The notes under the pieces are model-generated. The model made no database searches. It was not told the origin of the DNA and saw only the letters and a list, made by a program, of their open reading frames with translations. From positions 1 to 47,750 of the forward strand of contig JAWOJB010000084.1 in the NCBI GenBank assembly GCA_046484325.1: a DNA stretch of 47,750 nucleotides. Reading direction: 5' to 3'. Source of the DNA: JAWOJB01 sp046484325. GTDB taxonomy: Bacteria; Actinomycetota; Acidimicrobiia; Spongiisociales; ZC4RG35. Positions 25,769-33,975 of the stretch are shown here, in pieces; the first letter of the stretch is position 1; every line of letters begins with the position of its first letter. The position numbers and the translations under genes were made by a program.

Positions 25769-26938
25769 GTGGAACAGCGCGGCTTCATCCTGATCGCCGA
25801 CATCACCGGCTACACGAGATACCTGAACAGGTCGGAGCTCGACCACGCTCAGAGCACGCTGACCGACCTCCTGGAGTTGCTCGTCGATCGAACCCGGCCC
25901 CCGCTGGTCGTGTCCCGCCTCGAGGGAGACGCCGTGCTCAGCTACGCCCTGGACAGCGGTCTCGTCACCCCGCAGACGTTCATCGAGGCCATTGAGGACA
26001 CCTACGTCGCCTTTCGGCGTGCGATCGAGATGATGGTCCTCAACAACACCTGCCGGTGCAACGCCTGCGCCAACGTGTCGTCGCTCGACCTGAAGTTCTT
26101 CATTCACCATGGGTCGTTCATGTTTCAGACCGTGGGCGGGTACCAGGAGCTGGTGGGAAGCGACGTGAACCTGATCCACCGTCTGCTGAAGAACACCGTC
26201 ACCGACAGGACCGGCTTCGGCGCCTACGTCCTCTGCACCGATGCTGCCGAAGCGGCCCTCGGCCTGGGCGACGTCGCCCGAACGACCATGGTTCGTCACC
26301 AGGAGATGGTGGACGACTTCGGGGAGGTCACGGTGTGGATCAAGGACATGCACCCCGTATTCGAGGCTCGGAAAGACGACGAGCTCATCAGCTACTCACG
26401 AGACGAGGTGATCGACACCTTCGAGATCGAGATCGGGCTGCCTCCGGAGCTGGTGTGGGACTACCTCCACCAGACCGAGTTCCGAGACACTCTGATGGGC
26501 TCGGATCGGCACGAGGTGCGAGATCGTGTCGAGGGACGGGTTGGCCAAGGGAGCGTCTATCAGTGCTACCACGGCAAGCAGGTCTTGCCCCAGGTGGTCC
26601 TCGAGTGGCGACCGTTCGAGAGAACGGTGGTCAAGCAAATCGTCCCTGTGCTCGGTGGTCCGGTCGAGTTCCTCATGGACTTCGGGCTCACCGACGCCAA
26701 CGGGGCGACCCGTCTGACACAGACCCTCGCCCGGCTCTCGGGACGCTTGATCCGCAGATTGGTTGTCCGGGCCATGGTGAGAACCATGCATCGTCAGGGT
26801 CTCCGTGACTCCGAAGAGTTCCGCCGTCGGATCGAGGCCGATGCCGCATCGCGGTATGCCGCCGCCATCACCGCGGGCCCGGTACCGCAAGGCCGGATCC
26901 GCGCCGCTGCGGCCGAGAGCCTCCGGAATGGCGGCTGA
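25769..26938 (+). CDS. DUF2652 cyclase-like domain fused to SRPBCC domain
   Basis: About 389 residues. The N-terminal 190 residues are DUF2652, a class III cyclase-like domain: LIADITGYTRYL and SRLEGDAVLSYA keep the two metal-ligand aspartates. A CRCNAC cluster follows (NNTCRCNACANV), as is usual in this group. Residues about 215-370 look like an SRPBCC/polyketide-cyclase domain (IEIGLPPELVWDYLHQTEFR). No transition-state Asn-Arg pair is evident, so nucleotide cyclisation is doubtful. The start is uncertain: GTG 25769 or TTG 25760. Confidence 0.75.
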   Translation: MEQRGFILIADITGYTRYLNRSELDHAQSTLTDLLELLVDRTRPPLVVSRLEGDAVLSYALDSGLVTPQTFIEAIEDTYVAFRRAIEMMVLNNTCRCNACANVSSLDLKFFIHHGSFMFQTVGGYQELVGSDVNLIHRLLKNTVTDRTGFGAYVLCTDAAEAALGLGDVARTTMVRHQEMVDDFGEVTVWIKDMHPVFEARKDDELISYSRDEVIDTFEIEIGLPPELVWDYLHQTEFRDTLMGSDRHEVRDRVEGRVGQGSVYQCYHGKQVLPQVVLEWRPFERTVVKQIVPVLGGPVEFLMDFGLTDANGATRLTQTLARLSGRLIRRLVVRAMVRTMHRQGLRDSEEFRRRIEADAASRYAAAITAGPVPQGRIRAAAAESLRNGG

Positions 26939-26989
26939 GGCTGCGGCCGTCGGCTTTGCCACCGCCGGGCCTACGGCTGCCACGCGACG

Positions 26990-27574
26990 TCACGGATTGC
27001 AGAGGATCTCGAAGCTACCCGGGACCGGCTCGGTCTCCTCGCCGGCGGTGTGGGCGTTGTAGTCGATGAAGGTCACCGTTCCCTGCGCTCGTCCATTGGA
27101 CAGTTCCCAGACCTCGAAGACGCCCTCGATGTCATCGAAGCCTCCCGCCTGCCAGCGGACGAACACCCCATTGCCGTAGTCGTCGAGCGTGAGGCTCGGT
27201 GCCTGCAGGCCCTGGGCCTCCCAGTCGACCTCCGGGACGATGAAGTTGAACTGGACGGCGACCTCCGGCCCACCGGCCTCCACCGGCGAGCCGTCGGCGC
27301 CGATCGCATAGGAAGCACCGATGACATTCCCGAGGTTGTTGCATCCGTTCACGGGATCGGCCGGGAACTCGTAGACGACATCGCCCACCGTGACGACCGC
27401 GAAGTTGGCCGGGCCGGTTCCACTGGATCCTGCGCCATCTCCCGAATTGGAAGCACCGGTGGTGGAGGTGGTGTCGTTGCCGGCGTCCCCACCCGGGGCG
27501 GGATCGGCCTCCCCCCCGCCGCAGCCGGCGACGAAGGCTGCTGCCAGCAGGAGCGCTACCAGGGTTCGACCCAT
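26990..27574 (-). CDS. Secreted lipoprotein of unknown function
   Basis: 194 residues. A lipoprotein signal peptide ends LAAAFVAGC with the lipidated cysteine at residue 18. A glycine, serine and threonine-rich linker spans 20-55, then a compact domain with cysteines in VNGCNNLGN and FEILCNP that could form a disulfide. Start at 27574 is chosen over 27589 because AGGAG lies seven bases before it. The fold is not recognised. Confidence 0.78.
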   Translation of the reverse strand: MGRTLVALLLAAAFVAGCGGGEADPAPGGDAGNDTTSTTGASNSGDGAGSSGTGPANFAVVTVGDVVYEFPADPVNGCNNLGNVIGASYAIGADGSPVEAGGPEVAVQFNFIVPEVDWEAQGLQAPSLTLDDYGNGVFVRWQAGGFDDIEGVFEVWELSNGRAQGTVTFIDYNAHTAGEETEPVPGSFEILCNP

Positions 27575-27687
27575 CTTCGGACTCCTCATGTCGAGGTCGG
27601 CGCCTCTTCGGCGGACTTGGCCGGCAGGTTAGGGGGGACACCGCCCAGATGGGCCTGAAACACGACCGGCCGCTTCGCGGATCGGCT

Positions 27688-29706
27688 TCACCCTCGTGCA
27701 GAAGCCTCGGGACGCGCATGCTCCGACCTGGGCCCGATGATCTGCTCCATCCGGCCCGGTGCGGCGTTAGGGGTGACACTGAGTCGTGAGGCGCCTGCGA
27801 TCACGGCGAGGTTGGCGTCGGCGAGCCCCACCGCCAGACGGAACCGCTCCGCCGGGCCGATCTGGTTGACCGCGTATGCGGGGGCGATGACCAGGTCGTC
27901 TGGCTGGAGACGCTCCAACAGGCCGCGCACCCCGAGCGGCTCCAGGTGGGTCACGTACCTGGGATCACCAAGGACCTCGCCGAGCACGTCCGTGCCCGTC
28001 CCTGCCACCAACAACTCCCCGTCCCGGCGCCGGAGCCTCCCTGCGATCGTCGCCGCCAGGCGGGCGTCCTCGGCACGCCAGGCCACGCTGGCATCCCCCA
28101 CCAGGAGGAGGACCCGCCTCCAGGGTCTGAGGAGGTGCACGGCCGCCGCCGGAACAGGGCAGCTCTGGCCGACGGCGTCGATCTCGCTGCCCATCAGCCG
28201 GTCCGGTCCCAGTTTCGGCCCGGCCCAGGACATGACGATCAAGCTCGCGTCGACCTCCTCGACGAGTTCGAGGGCCCCGTCGGCGAACTCGTCGGAGATG
28301 CGAACGATCCCCTCCGTGTCATGACCGGCTGCGGCAGCCACCTGCTCGGCCTCGGCGATCCTCGCCCGCCCCCGTTCCTTCGAGCCGGAAGGGGGCGTGG
28401 TGAAGGGAACCACGATCCCGTCGTCGCCTCGGGCGACCGCGCCGGAGAACCGGACGAGCTGGTCGAGACGAGACCAGGACTCGCGGACGTCCACGAGCAC
28501 CCGGGCCCCGACCGAACCCGACGAGACCGGCGGCGCAGGGATGCGCTGAAGGAAGTAGCGGGTGCCGTAGGAGGTGAGGAGGGCGGTGAGCACGATGGCG
28601 ATGACCGACGCATTCACGACCTGCTGATCGAACAACCCCAGCGCCAGGCCCACCTGGGCGATGGCCAGGGTCGACGCCGCCTGGCCGAAGCTGAGGGACG
28701 ACATCAGCCCGATCTCGTCCCGGGTGTAGCCCGAGATCGCAGAGGCGAACAGGGCGGCGCCCGTCTTGCCGACCACCACGAAGCCGGTGAACAGGATCCC
28801 GAGCCCGACCGTGTCGAGCTCGAAGAAAGCGCTGGGGTCGATGCTGAGCCCGACCGAGACGAGGAAGGCGGGGACGAAGAGCGTCGCTCCCACGAAGTCG
28901 AGCCGATCCATGAGCTCGCTGTTGTCGGGAACGAGGCGGTTGAGCCCGAGACCCGCGAGGAAAGCGCCGATGATCCCCTCGACCCCGGCGGCCACGGCCA
29001 GCGTGGCCGACAGAGCCATGCCGGCGAGGGCGAAGACGAACCGCTGGGCTCGCGACCGCCCGACCCTGACGAAGAACCATCGTCCGAGCCTCGGCAGCAG
29101 CCACAGGGCGAAGCCGACGAGCAGCGGAACGGTGATGATGAGAGGGACCGTCGAGGCCTCGGCGACGGTCTCTCCCTCCTCGACGACCTCGATCACCACC
29201 CGGGTGGTGGTGACGGCGAGCACCAGCAACGAGAGCAGGTCGGCCACGACGCCCGCCGACACCGCATCCCTCACCGCCCGGGTGTCCTGGAGACCGGCGG
29301 CCCGCACGTCGGGATAGGCCACCAGGGTGTTCGAGGCCCACATCGATCCGATGAGGGCGGCCGCCAGTGGCGCGTAGCCGAGGGTCGAGGCGACGGTGAC
29401 GCTCAGCCCGAACGGGACGACGAAGCTGGCCAGGCCGAAGACGATGGCGCTCTTCTTGTCGGCGCCGAACGCCCGGAGGTTGAAGCCGAGCCCGGCCAGG
29501 AACATCAGATAGAGGATGCCCACCTGGCCCAGGTCGGACACGAGCCCGCCCCGTCGCACCCAGCCGAGCACGAACGGCCCGAACACCATGCCGAGGAAGA
29601 TCAGACCCAGCATGCCGGGCACCCGGACCCGCTCGGCGAGCATCGGACCGATGAGGATCGCCACCAACAGGAGCAGCAGCGTCATCTCGACGCTGCTCAC
29701 GGGCAC
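27688..29706 (-). CDS. CPA2-type cation:proton antiporter with C-terminal Usp-like region
   Basis: 672 residues. About 12 helices occupy residues 5-395: GLIFLGMVFGPFVLG, then MFLAGLGFNLRAF in the place of the family's L-F-x-x-G-L segment, then the unwound-helix region GVVADLLSLLVLAV. The remaining 260 cytoplasmic residues contain two weak UspA-like halves (IVMSWAGPKLGPDRLMGSEI and LLLVGDASVAW) rather than a TrkA-N domain. It probably exchanges sodium or potassium for protons under control of the soluble part. The GTG start at 29706 lies after a GGTGGGGGG purine tract. Confidence 0.85.
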   Translation of the reverse strand: MPVSSVEMTLLLLLVAILIGPMLAERVRVPGMLGLIFLGMVFGPFVLGWVRRGGLVSDLGQVGILYLMFLAGLGFNLRAFGADKKSAIVFGLASFVVPFGLSVTVASTLGYAPLAAALIGSMWASNTLVAYPDVRAAGLQDTRAVRDAVSAGVVADLLSLLVLAVTTTRVVIEVVEEGETVAEASTVPLIITVPLLVGFALWLLPRLGRWFFVRVGRSRAQRFVFALAGMALSATLAVAAGVEGIIGAFLAGLGLNRLVPDNSELMDRLDFVGATLFVPAFLVSVGLSIDPSAFFELDTVGLGILFTGFVVVGKTGAALFASAISGYTRDEIGLMSSLSFGQAASTLAIAQVGLALGLFDQQVVNASVIAIVLTALLTSYGTRYFLQRIPAPPVSSGSVGARVLVDVRESWSRLDQLVRFSGAVARGDDGIVVPFTTPPSGSKERGRARIAEAEQVAAAAGHDTEGIVRISDEFADGALELVEEVDASLIVMSWAGPKLGPDRLMGSEIDAVGQSCPVPAAAVHLLRPWRRVLLLVGDASVAWRAEDARLAATIAGRLRRRDGELLVAGTGTDVLGEVLGDPRYVTHLEPLGVRGLLERLQPDDLVIAPAYAVNQIGPAERFRLAVGLADANLAVIAGASRLSVTPNAAPGRMEQIIGPRSEHARPEASARG

Positions 29707-29991
29707 CGGGAACCCCCCACCTCGAGCGCCCCCAACCAGCGGCCCTCTCGTCCGGCCGCACCCTCATGGCGCCACCGGTGCGAGTGACCCAATCGCGTTC
29801 CGATGTCGCCCACGTCACCCTCCTGCCGGCCGGCGTCTCGACGGCGCCGGGACGGTAGCTCGCGGAACGAGGCGTGCGGCGCCCTGCGAGAATCGTGTCC
29901 CTGCCGAGTCGCCCTCCGCGACCATGGGCGGATGCATCTATCCGACTCCGATCACCTGGATGATGATGGAAGCAGGCCGAAAGGAGCCGAA

Positions 29992-30288
29992 GTGCCGTCC
30001 ACCGGGCTGGGTAGGTGGGCCGGACGGCTGCTCGTCACGAGCGTCGTACTGCTGGCTCTGCTCATCGCCGCCTTCAACACGAATGTGCTCGGAGCGGGCT
30101 TTGCGCAGAGGACCGCAGGAGGCTTGGCGCTGTGGGTGGCCACCGCCGCCGCCGTCGTCGGAACGCTCGTCACCGGAATCGTGAGTTGGATTCGTCTCGC
30201 GGATCACTCGATCGTGGTGATCGTGGCCACGGTCTTCGGAGTCCTTGGCACGATCCTCCTCGGCATCGGGGCGATACCCCAGAGCTAG
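29992..30288 (+). CDS. Small membrane protein
   Basis: 98 residues, three hydrophobic helices (LLVTSVVLLALLIAAF, ALWVATAAAVVGTLVTG and SIVVIVATVFGVLGTILL). GTG 29992 is supported by AAAGGAG five bases upstream; upstream in-frame ATGs at 29803 and 29932 would add non-protein-like residues. Family not recognised. The 285 bases before it hold no gene I can support. Confidence 0.6.
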   Translation: MPSTGLGRWAGRLLVTSVVLLALLIAAFNTNVLGAGFAQRTAGGLALWVATAAAVVGTLVTGIVSWIRLADHSIVVIVATVFGVLGTILLGIGAIPQS

Positions 30289-30555
30289 CGGCTCCCTTGG
30301 AGCGCGCCCTCTTGGTCGTGCTCCTTCGCGTCGATCCGGGATCAGGAGGTGGACCAAGCATGCGCCGACTCACAGGGCAGGCTCCGGTCTTGCGACCTCG
30401 GAGATCGGCCGATGATGCCACCAGCCAGGGTCGGATAGCCGCCACGTGTGGCCTTTCGACGATCATGCGGCCGGCATCGTCGGGTGTACGACAGTCACGG
30501 CCAAACGTCCGCCCGGCCCACAGTTCTAGGACCGACCAACCGAGGAGACCGTCGC

Positions 30556-31062
30556 ATGGAACCGATCGACCTGGCACTCACCGTCCTTCGCCTGTGGCTG
30601 GGGATCGTGATGCTCGCCCACGGCGTCCACCACGCCCGCAACCTCGAGGGCACCGCCGCGTGGTTCGCCTCCAAGGGATTCCGTCAACCGCCGTTGAACG
30701 CTCGTGCGTCGGCGTTCGGAGAGCTGGCGATCGGCGCCGGTCTGGTGACCGGGCTGCTGACGTCTCCGGCGGCCGCCGGCCTCATCGCCACCATGACCGT
30801 CGCCTTCGGCTCGATCCACCGCTTCGCCGGGTTCTTCGTGTTCAAACGACCCGACGAAGGCTGGGAGTATGTCGCCACCCTGGCCGTGGCCTCCCTCACC
30901 GTGGCCGTGGCCGGCCCCGGACCGTATTCGCTGGATGCGGTGCTCGGGATCGACACCGCCCTCTCGGGCTGGACCGGGCTCGCCATCGCCCTCGCCGGGG
31001 TGGCCGCCGGAGCCGTCCAGCTCGCCGTCTTCTGGCGGCGCCCCACCTCGGAGACCCCATGA
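30556..31062 (+). CDS. DoxX-family membrane protein
   Basis: 168 residues, four helices. LRLWLGIVMLAHGVHHA and ELAIGAGLVTGLLTSPA are the usual DoxX signatures. DoxX proteins are small membrane partners of redox or detoxification systems; no partner is adjacent. ATG 30556 is preceded by CCGAGGAGACC. The 267 bases before the gene show no other coding region. Its stop overlaps the following ATG at 31059. Confidence 0.82.
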   Translation: MEPIDLALTVLRLWLGIVMLAHGVHHARNLEGTAAWFASKGFRQPPLNARASAFGELAIGAGLVTGLLTSPAAAGLIATMTVAFGSIHRFAGFFVFKRPDEGWEYVATLAVASLTVAVAGPGPYSLDAVLGIDTALSGWTGLAIALAGVAAGAVQLAVFWRRPTSETP

Positions 31063-31440
31063 GCCATCTCACCCTCCGCCATCCGCGTCAGGAAGCCGGC
31101 TCGATCCTGCCTGTCGGTCACGAGGCCCGGGTGCTCGAATCCTCACCGCCGGCCAGCCCCGACCCTGCGTGGTACGCCGACGATCCCACCGACCCCGCAG
31201 GCGCCGCCGGCATCGTCGTGACTCCGATCCCCGGGGAAGGCACCACCTGAGGGTCGGCGCGTTCGCCCGGAGCCACTGGCTCGACGGACGCCGTCGCCTC
31301 GAACCGCTCCCGGCCGGGTACGACGCAGGGCGTCGCGCCCTCCACCAGGTCAGCCTTCTTCGTGGTCGCCCCGCCCCGGTACGCCGCCACCTGCAAGCGA
31401 TCGAGACGGTGGAGAAGGCCCGTGACGGTACCGTGTCGAG
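31059..31440 (+). pseudogene. Broken gene of an uncharacterised actinobacterial family
   Basis: The first frame gives 63 residues (LTLRHPRQEAGSILPVGHEA, then PDPAWYADDPTDP) and stops at 31250. Reading continues as protein-like sequence in a second frame (SHWLDGRRRLEPLPAGYDAG) and then, after about 31350, in a third (AFFVVAPPRYAAT). As I recall it, an unnamed actinobacterial family carries these pieces in this order in one open frame of about 200 or more residues. Two frame changes and a missing C-terminal half make this a pseudogene. The 63-residue piece could still be translated, coupled to doxX by the ATGA overlap. Confidence 0.5.
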
Positions 31441-31461
31441 CACACCGATCGGGACCCCAAC

Positions 31462-31494
31462 GCGTGGAAGCGCCCTCAATGGGCGCTTCCACGC
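31462..31494. terminator. Bidirectional terminator hairpin
   Basis: A perfect 14-base-pair stem (31462-31475 with 31481-31494) closes a five-base TCAAT loop, and CTTTCC follows. It stands between the plus-strand doxX unit and the minus-strand stress gene ending at 31515, so it can serve both. Confidence 0.8.
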
Positions 31495-31514
31495 TTTCCG
31501 GTGGCTGAACGCGC

Positions 31515-32066
31515 CTAGGTCATCCAGCCGGTGTCTCCATGGACGGCGACACGCTTCGCCCCCAGATGGTCGAGAGCCGATGAGACATCGGCAGCCTCGC
31601 CATCGCGGACGGCCACGGTCACCAGCGATCCCCCTTCCTCCACGCCCTCGCGATAGTACGCAGCGTGCTCATCGTCGGTGTTGGCACCGACGATGGCACC
31701 AGCCGCTCCTCCGATGACCGCTCCCCCGGCGGCACCCGCTGCGGTGGCGCCCAGGGTTCCGAGCAACGTCCCGGCGGCGAGGAAGGGCCCGATCCCTGGC
31801 ACGACGGCAAGGCCAGCCGACGCCAGCAAGCCGGCACCGGCACCGACCGCAGCTCCTCCGACGGCTCCGCCGGCGGCCCCCTTCGCCGCTTCGTCGGCCG
31901 CATCGCGATCAGTCTCGCGGCCGAAGTCATGCTCGTCCCGATCCAGCTCGTCCCGACGACGGTCGAGGTAGCCAATCGACGATTCATCGTATCCCATGTC
32001 CTCCAGCGACTCGATCGCCCTTTGGGCATCAACTCGGGTTGCAAACAACGCAACTACTTCGGTCAT
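31515..32066 (-). CDS. General stress protein with glycine-zipper membrane segment
   Basis: 183 residues. The N-terminal 50 residues (MTEVVALFATRVDAQRAIES, then MGYDESSIGYLDR) form the small GSP17M/YflT-like alpha/beta module. Residues 60-135 are a glycine-alanine zipper with small-residue repeats (GAAGGAVGGAAVGAGAGLLA and GAAGGAVIGGAAGAIVG). The last 45 residues repeat an alpha/beta-like fold (GGSLVTVAVRDGEAADV). Proteins of this design are general-stress products that associate with membranes. A strong sigma-B-type promoter lies directly upstream at 32097-32122. Confidence 0.8.
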   Translation of the reverse strand: MTEVVALFATRVDAQRAIESLEDMGYDESSIGYLDRRRDELDRDEHDFGRETDRDAADEAAKGAAGGAVGGAAVGAGAGLLASAGLAVVPGIGPFLAAGTLLGTLGATAAGAAGGAVIGGAAGAIVGANTDDEHAAYYREGVEEGGSLVTVAVRDGEAADVSSALDHLGAKRVAVHGDTGWMT

Positions 32067-32096
32067 CGTCCCTCCTTGGGTGTGACGAACCCACTG

Positions 32097-32122
32097 ATAC
32101 CCCCCGCCTCTCTCCGATAAAC
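32097..32122 (-). promoter_or_regulatory. Sigma-B-type promoter of the general stress gene
   Basis: On the minus strand GTTTAT is followed after exactly 14 bases by GGGTAT, a full match to the sigma-B/F-class consensus GTTTNN-N12-15-GGGTAT. It ends 30 bases before the start codon at 32066. Confidence 0.75.
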
Positions 32123-32228
32123 CCGTTTCTGATCGGCTGCCACGCGATCCTGGGGGAACACTGCCACCGACCGCCGATCTAGGGACGGGAGGCAGGATCG
32201 AGAATTCCAGCCGATACCGAAGATTCAG

Positions 32229-32254
32229 GTTTCAGGTCGAAGTGTCCCGGGTAT
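32229..32254 (+). promoter_or_regulatory. Sigma-B-type promoter of the 32.3-33.9 kb operon
   Basis: GTTTCA (32229-32234), 14 bases, then GGGTAT (32249-32254). The first start codon, ATG 32284, follows 30 bases later with AAAGGAG between. Spacing is identical to the divergent promoter at 32097-32122. Confidence 0.75.
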
Positions 32255-32283
32255 CGGGTTCCCGACCGCTGAAAGGAGCAGCC

Positions 32284-32343
32284 ATGTACATAGGACTCGG
32301 CACCCTGATCCTCATCATCCTGATCATCCTCCTCGTCGCTTGA
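32284..32343 (+). CDS. 19-residue hydrophobic membrane peptide
   Basis: ATG 32284 with AAAGGAG upstream encodes MYIGLGTLILIILIILLVA and then stops. It is one unbroken hydrophobic helix. First gene after a sigma-B-type promoter. A second start, GTG 32355, has its own AGGGAG, overlapping this stop region, so the two are probably translated in sequence. Very short hydrophobic proteins of this kind are known in stress regulons; this one is below usual gene-calling size. Confidence 0.65.
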   Translation: MYIGLGTLILIILIILLVA

Positions 32344-32354
32344 AGGGAGTAGAG

Positions 32355-32948
32355 GTGACTACCAGCTACGTACGCGGAACCGAGACCGATCTCGGCACCG
32401 TGAAGGAACGCTTCGGAGGCATCGACACGCCTGCCGCCCTCGGCGGCATGTTCGCCATGGTCGGCACCCTGGTCTTCCTGGGTGCGCTCATCACCGCCGG
32501 CGCCGGGGGACTCAGTTACCAGCTCAATGCCATAGACATGGACGGCAACCTGCAGGAGATCGAGGTTGCCGGCATCGTCGTCGCCAGCCTCGTCGTGCTC
32601 GTCGCCGCCTTCGTCGGCGGATGGGTGGCAGCACGGATCGCCCGCTTCGACGGCGTGATCAACGGCGTGGGTATGGCGATATGGCTTCTGTTCCTGGTGG
32701 CCGTGTTCGCTGCTCTCGGCGCGTTCGTCGGGCAGGAGTACAACGCCTTCCAGAGAGTTGGTCTGCCCGATTGGTTCGCCCAGCTCTCAGCCGATGACGT
32801 GACCTCGGTCGCGGTCGTCGCTGCCGTCGTGGGAATCGTGATGGTCTTTGCCGGGGCCGCGCTGGGCGGTGCGATCGGTAACGGCTACAACCGCAAGGTA
32901 GACGCAGCACTCACAGACCAGCGGGTGCGCGCCGAACGGAACACATAA
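32355..32948 (+). CDS. Four-helix membrane protein of stress operon
   Basis: 197 residues, four helices at about 30-50, 70-92, 105-127 and 155-180, with a GGWVAARIARFDG turn and GGAIGNGYNRKVDAAL tail. The arrangement recalls TIGR04086/YrzE-like membrane proteins, without certainty. GTG 32355 is chosen because AGGGAG lies five bases before it; an upstream TTG at 32340 lies in the stop of the peptide gene. Twelve bases separate it from the PRC-barrel gene. Confidence 0.72.
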   Translation: MTTSYVRGTETDLGTVKERFGGIDTPAALGGMFAMVGTLVFLGALITAGAGGLSYQLNAIDMDGNLQEIEVAGIVVASLVVLVAAFVGGWVAARIARFDGVINGVGMAIWLLFLVAVFAALGAFVGQEYNAFQRVGLPDWFAQLSADDVTSVAVVAAVVGIVMVFAGAALGGAIGNGYNRKVDAALTDQRVRAERNT

Positions 32949-32960
32949 AGGAGACACCTG

Positions 32961-33317
32961 ATGGTAGATGCAGTTCTTTCGAGTTCGACGCTCAGCGGGG
33001 ACGACGTCGTCAACCGTGACGGTGACAAGCTGGGCACACTCAAGGAGATCATGATCGACCTGGCCCGGGGCGACGTGGCCTACGCAGTCGTCGCGCGAGG
33101 CGGTCTCGCCGGCATCGGCGAGAAGCTGTTTGCGGTGCCGTGGGAAATGTTCGACGTAGATGTCGAGGCTCACGAGTTGATCCTCGACATCGCCGAGGAC
33201 GTGCTCGACAACAGCCCGGGCTTCGACCCCGACCACTGGCCGAGTTTCAGCGACCAGGAGTGGCGGACGCAGGTTCACGAGTACTACGGATTGGCTCCGT
33301 ACCGGGGAGATCGGTGA
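32961..33317 (+). CDS. PRC-barrel domain protein
   Basis: 118 residues. Residues 8-75 form a PRC-barrel (LSGDDVVNRDGDKLGTLKEI, then RGDVAYAVVARGG and LFAVPWEMFDVD). The acidic C-terminal tail contains WPSFSDQEW. PRC-barrels bind RNA or act as small protein-docking modules; in stress islands of actinobacteria and proteobacteria they often appear beside BON and CsbD genes, as here. AAAGGAGA precedes ATG 32961. Confidence 0.85.
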   Translation: MVDAVLSSSTLSGDDVVNRDGDKLGTLKEIMIDLARGDVAYAVVARGGLAGIGEKLFAVPWEMFDVDVEAHELILDIAEDVLDNSPGFDPDHWPSFSDQEWRTQVHEYYGLAPYRGDR

Positions 33318-33397
33318 CGGCGTCGGGGCTCCCCGGCCCAAGGACTCGCAGCTCTCCGGGTCCGCCGAGATCCCAGCCCCGCACACCACCCGAGGCG

Positions 33398-33431
33398 ACA
33401 GCGGATGGAGGAGAACAGCGGATGGAGGAGA
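33398..33431 (+). repeat. 17-base tandem duplication carrying ribosome sites
   Basis: ACAGCGGATGGAGGAGA occurs twice in succession (33398-33414 and 33415-33431), directly before the BON gene start at 33436. Each copy carries GGAGGAG, so the duplication doubles the ribosome-binding site; only the second is near enough to the start to act. Confidence 0.75.
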
Positions 33432-33435
33432 GGGG

Positions 33436-33885
33436 ATGAGCAAGCTGAAGTCGATCGCCACAGCAGCGACTGGAGCAGCCGTCGCGTACTGGATGGACCC
33501 CGACAGTGGCGCAGGGCGGCGAGCACGAACTGGAAACCAACTCGCCGCACGCTGGCGTGATCTCACGTCGGCGGCGAGCGGAAGGATCGAGTATCGAAAG
33601 GGTGTGGCCCGGGGACTCATTCACCACGTTGCCAGTACGTTCCGGAGGGACCGCGAATTCGACGATGCCGTACTGATCCAGAAGGTACGGAGCGAGGCGG
33701 TGGGACCTTGGATGCAGCGCACCGGCAACACCGGCGACGTGCACGTGACAGTCCAAGGCGGAGAGGTCACTGTCGCGGGTTTCGTCGAGAGTTCCGATCG
33801 ACGTCAGAGCCTGCTGCGACTCATCGAGAACGTCGAGGGGGTGCAGTCGGTCACCGATCGACTGGCGTCGACAGAGATGGCGTGA
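33436..33885 (+). CDS. BON-domain protein
   Basis: 149 residues. The N-terminal 40 residues (TAATGAAVAYWMDPDSGAGR) have a short hydrophobic stretch that may anchor the protein. The C-terminal BON domain spans about 75-145 (LIQKVRSEAVG, then VHVTVQGGEVTVAGFVESS, then IENVEGVQSVTDRL). BON domains bind phospholipid or periplasmic partners and are common in osmotic stress proteins. Last intact gene of the operon. ATG 33436 has GGAGGAGAGGGG upstream. Confidence 0.85.
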   Translation: MSKLKSIATAATGAAVAYWMDPDSGAGRRARTGNQLAARWRDLTSAASGRIEYRKGVARGLIHHVASTFRRDREFDDAVLIQKVRSEAVGPWMQRTGNTGDVHVTVQGGEVTVAGFVESSDRRQSLLRLIENVEGVQSVTDRLASTEMA

Positions 33886-33975
33886 GACGCGCGTAGCGGG
33901 CCGGGACGGCGCCGACGGGCGTCGCCATGAAGTAGAAGAGGGGAAAGGGGGGGATGCCCCCATGACCCCGGATGG

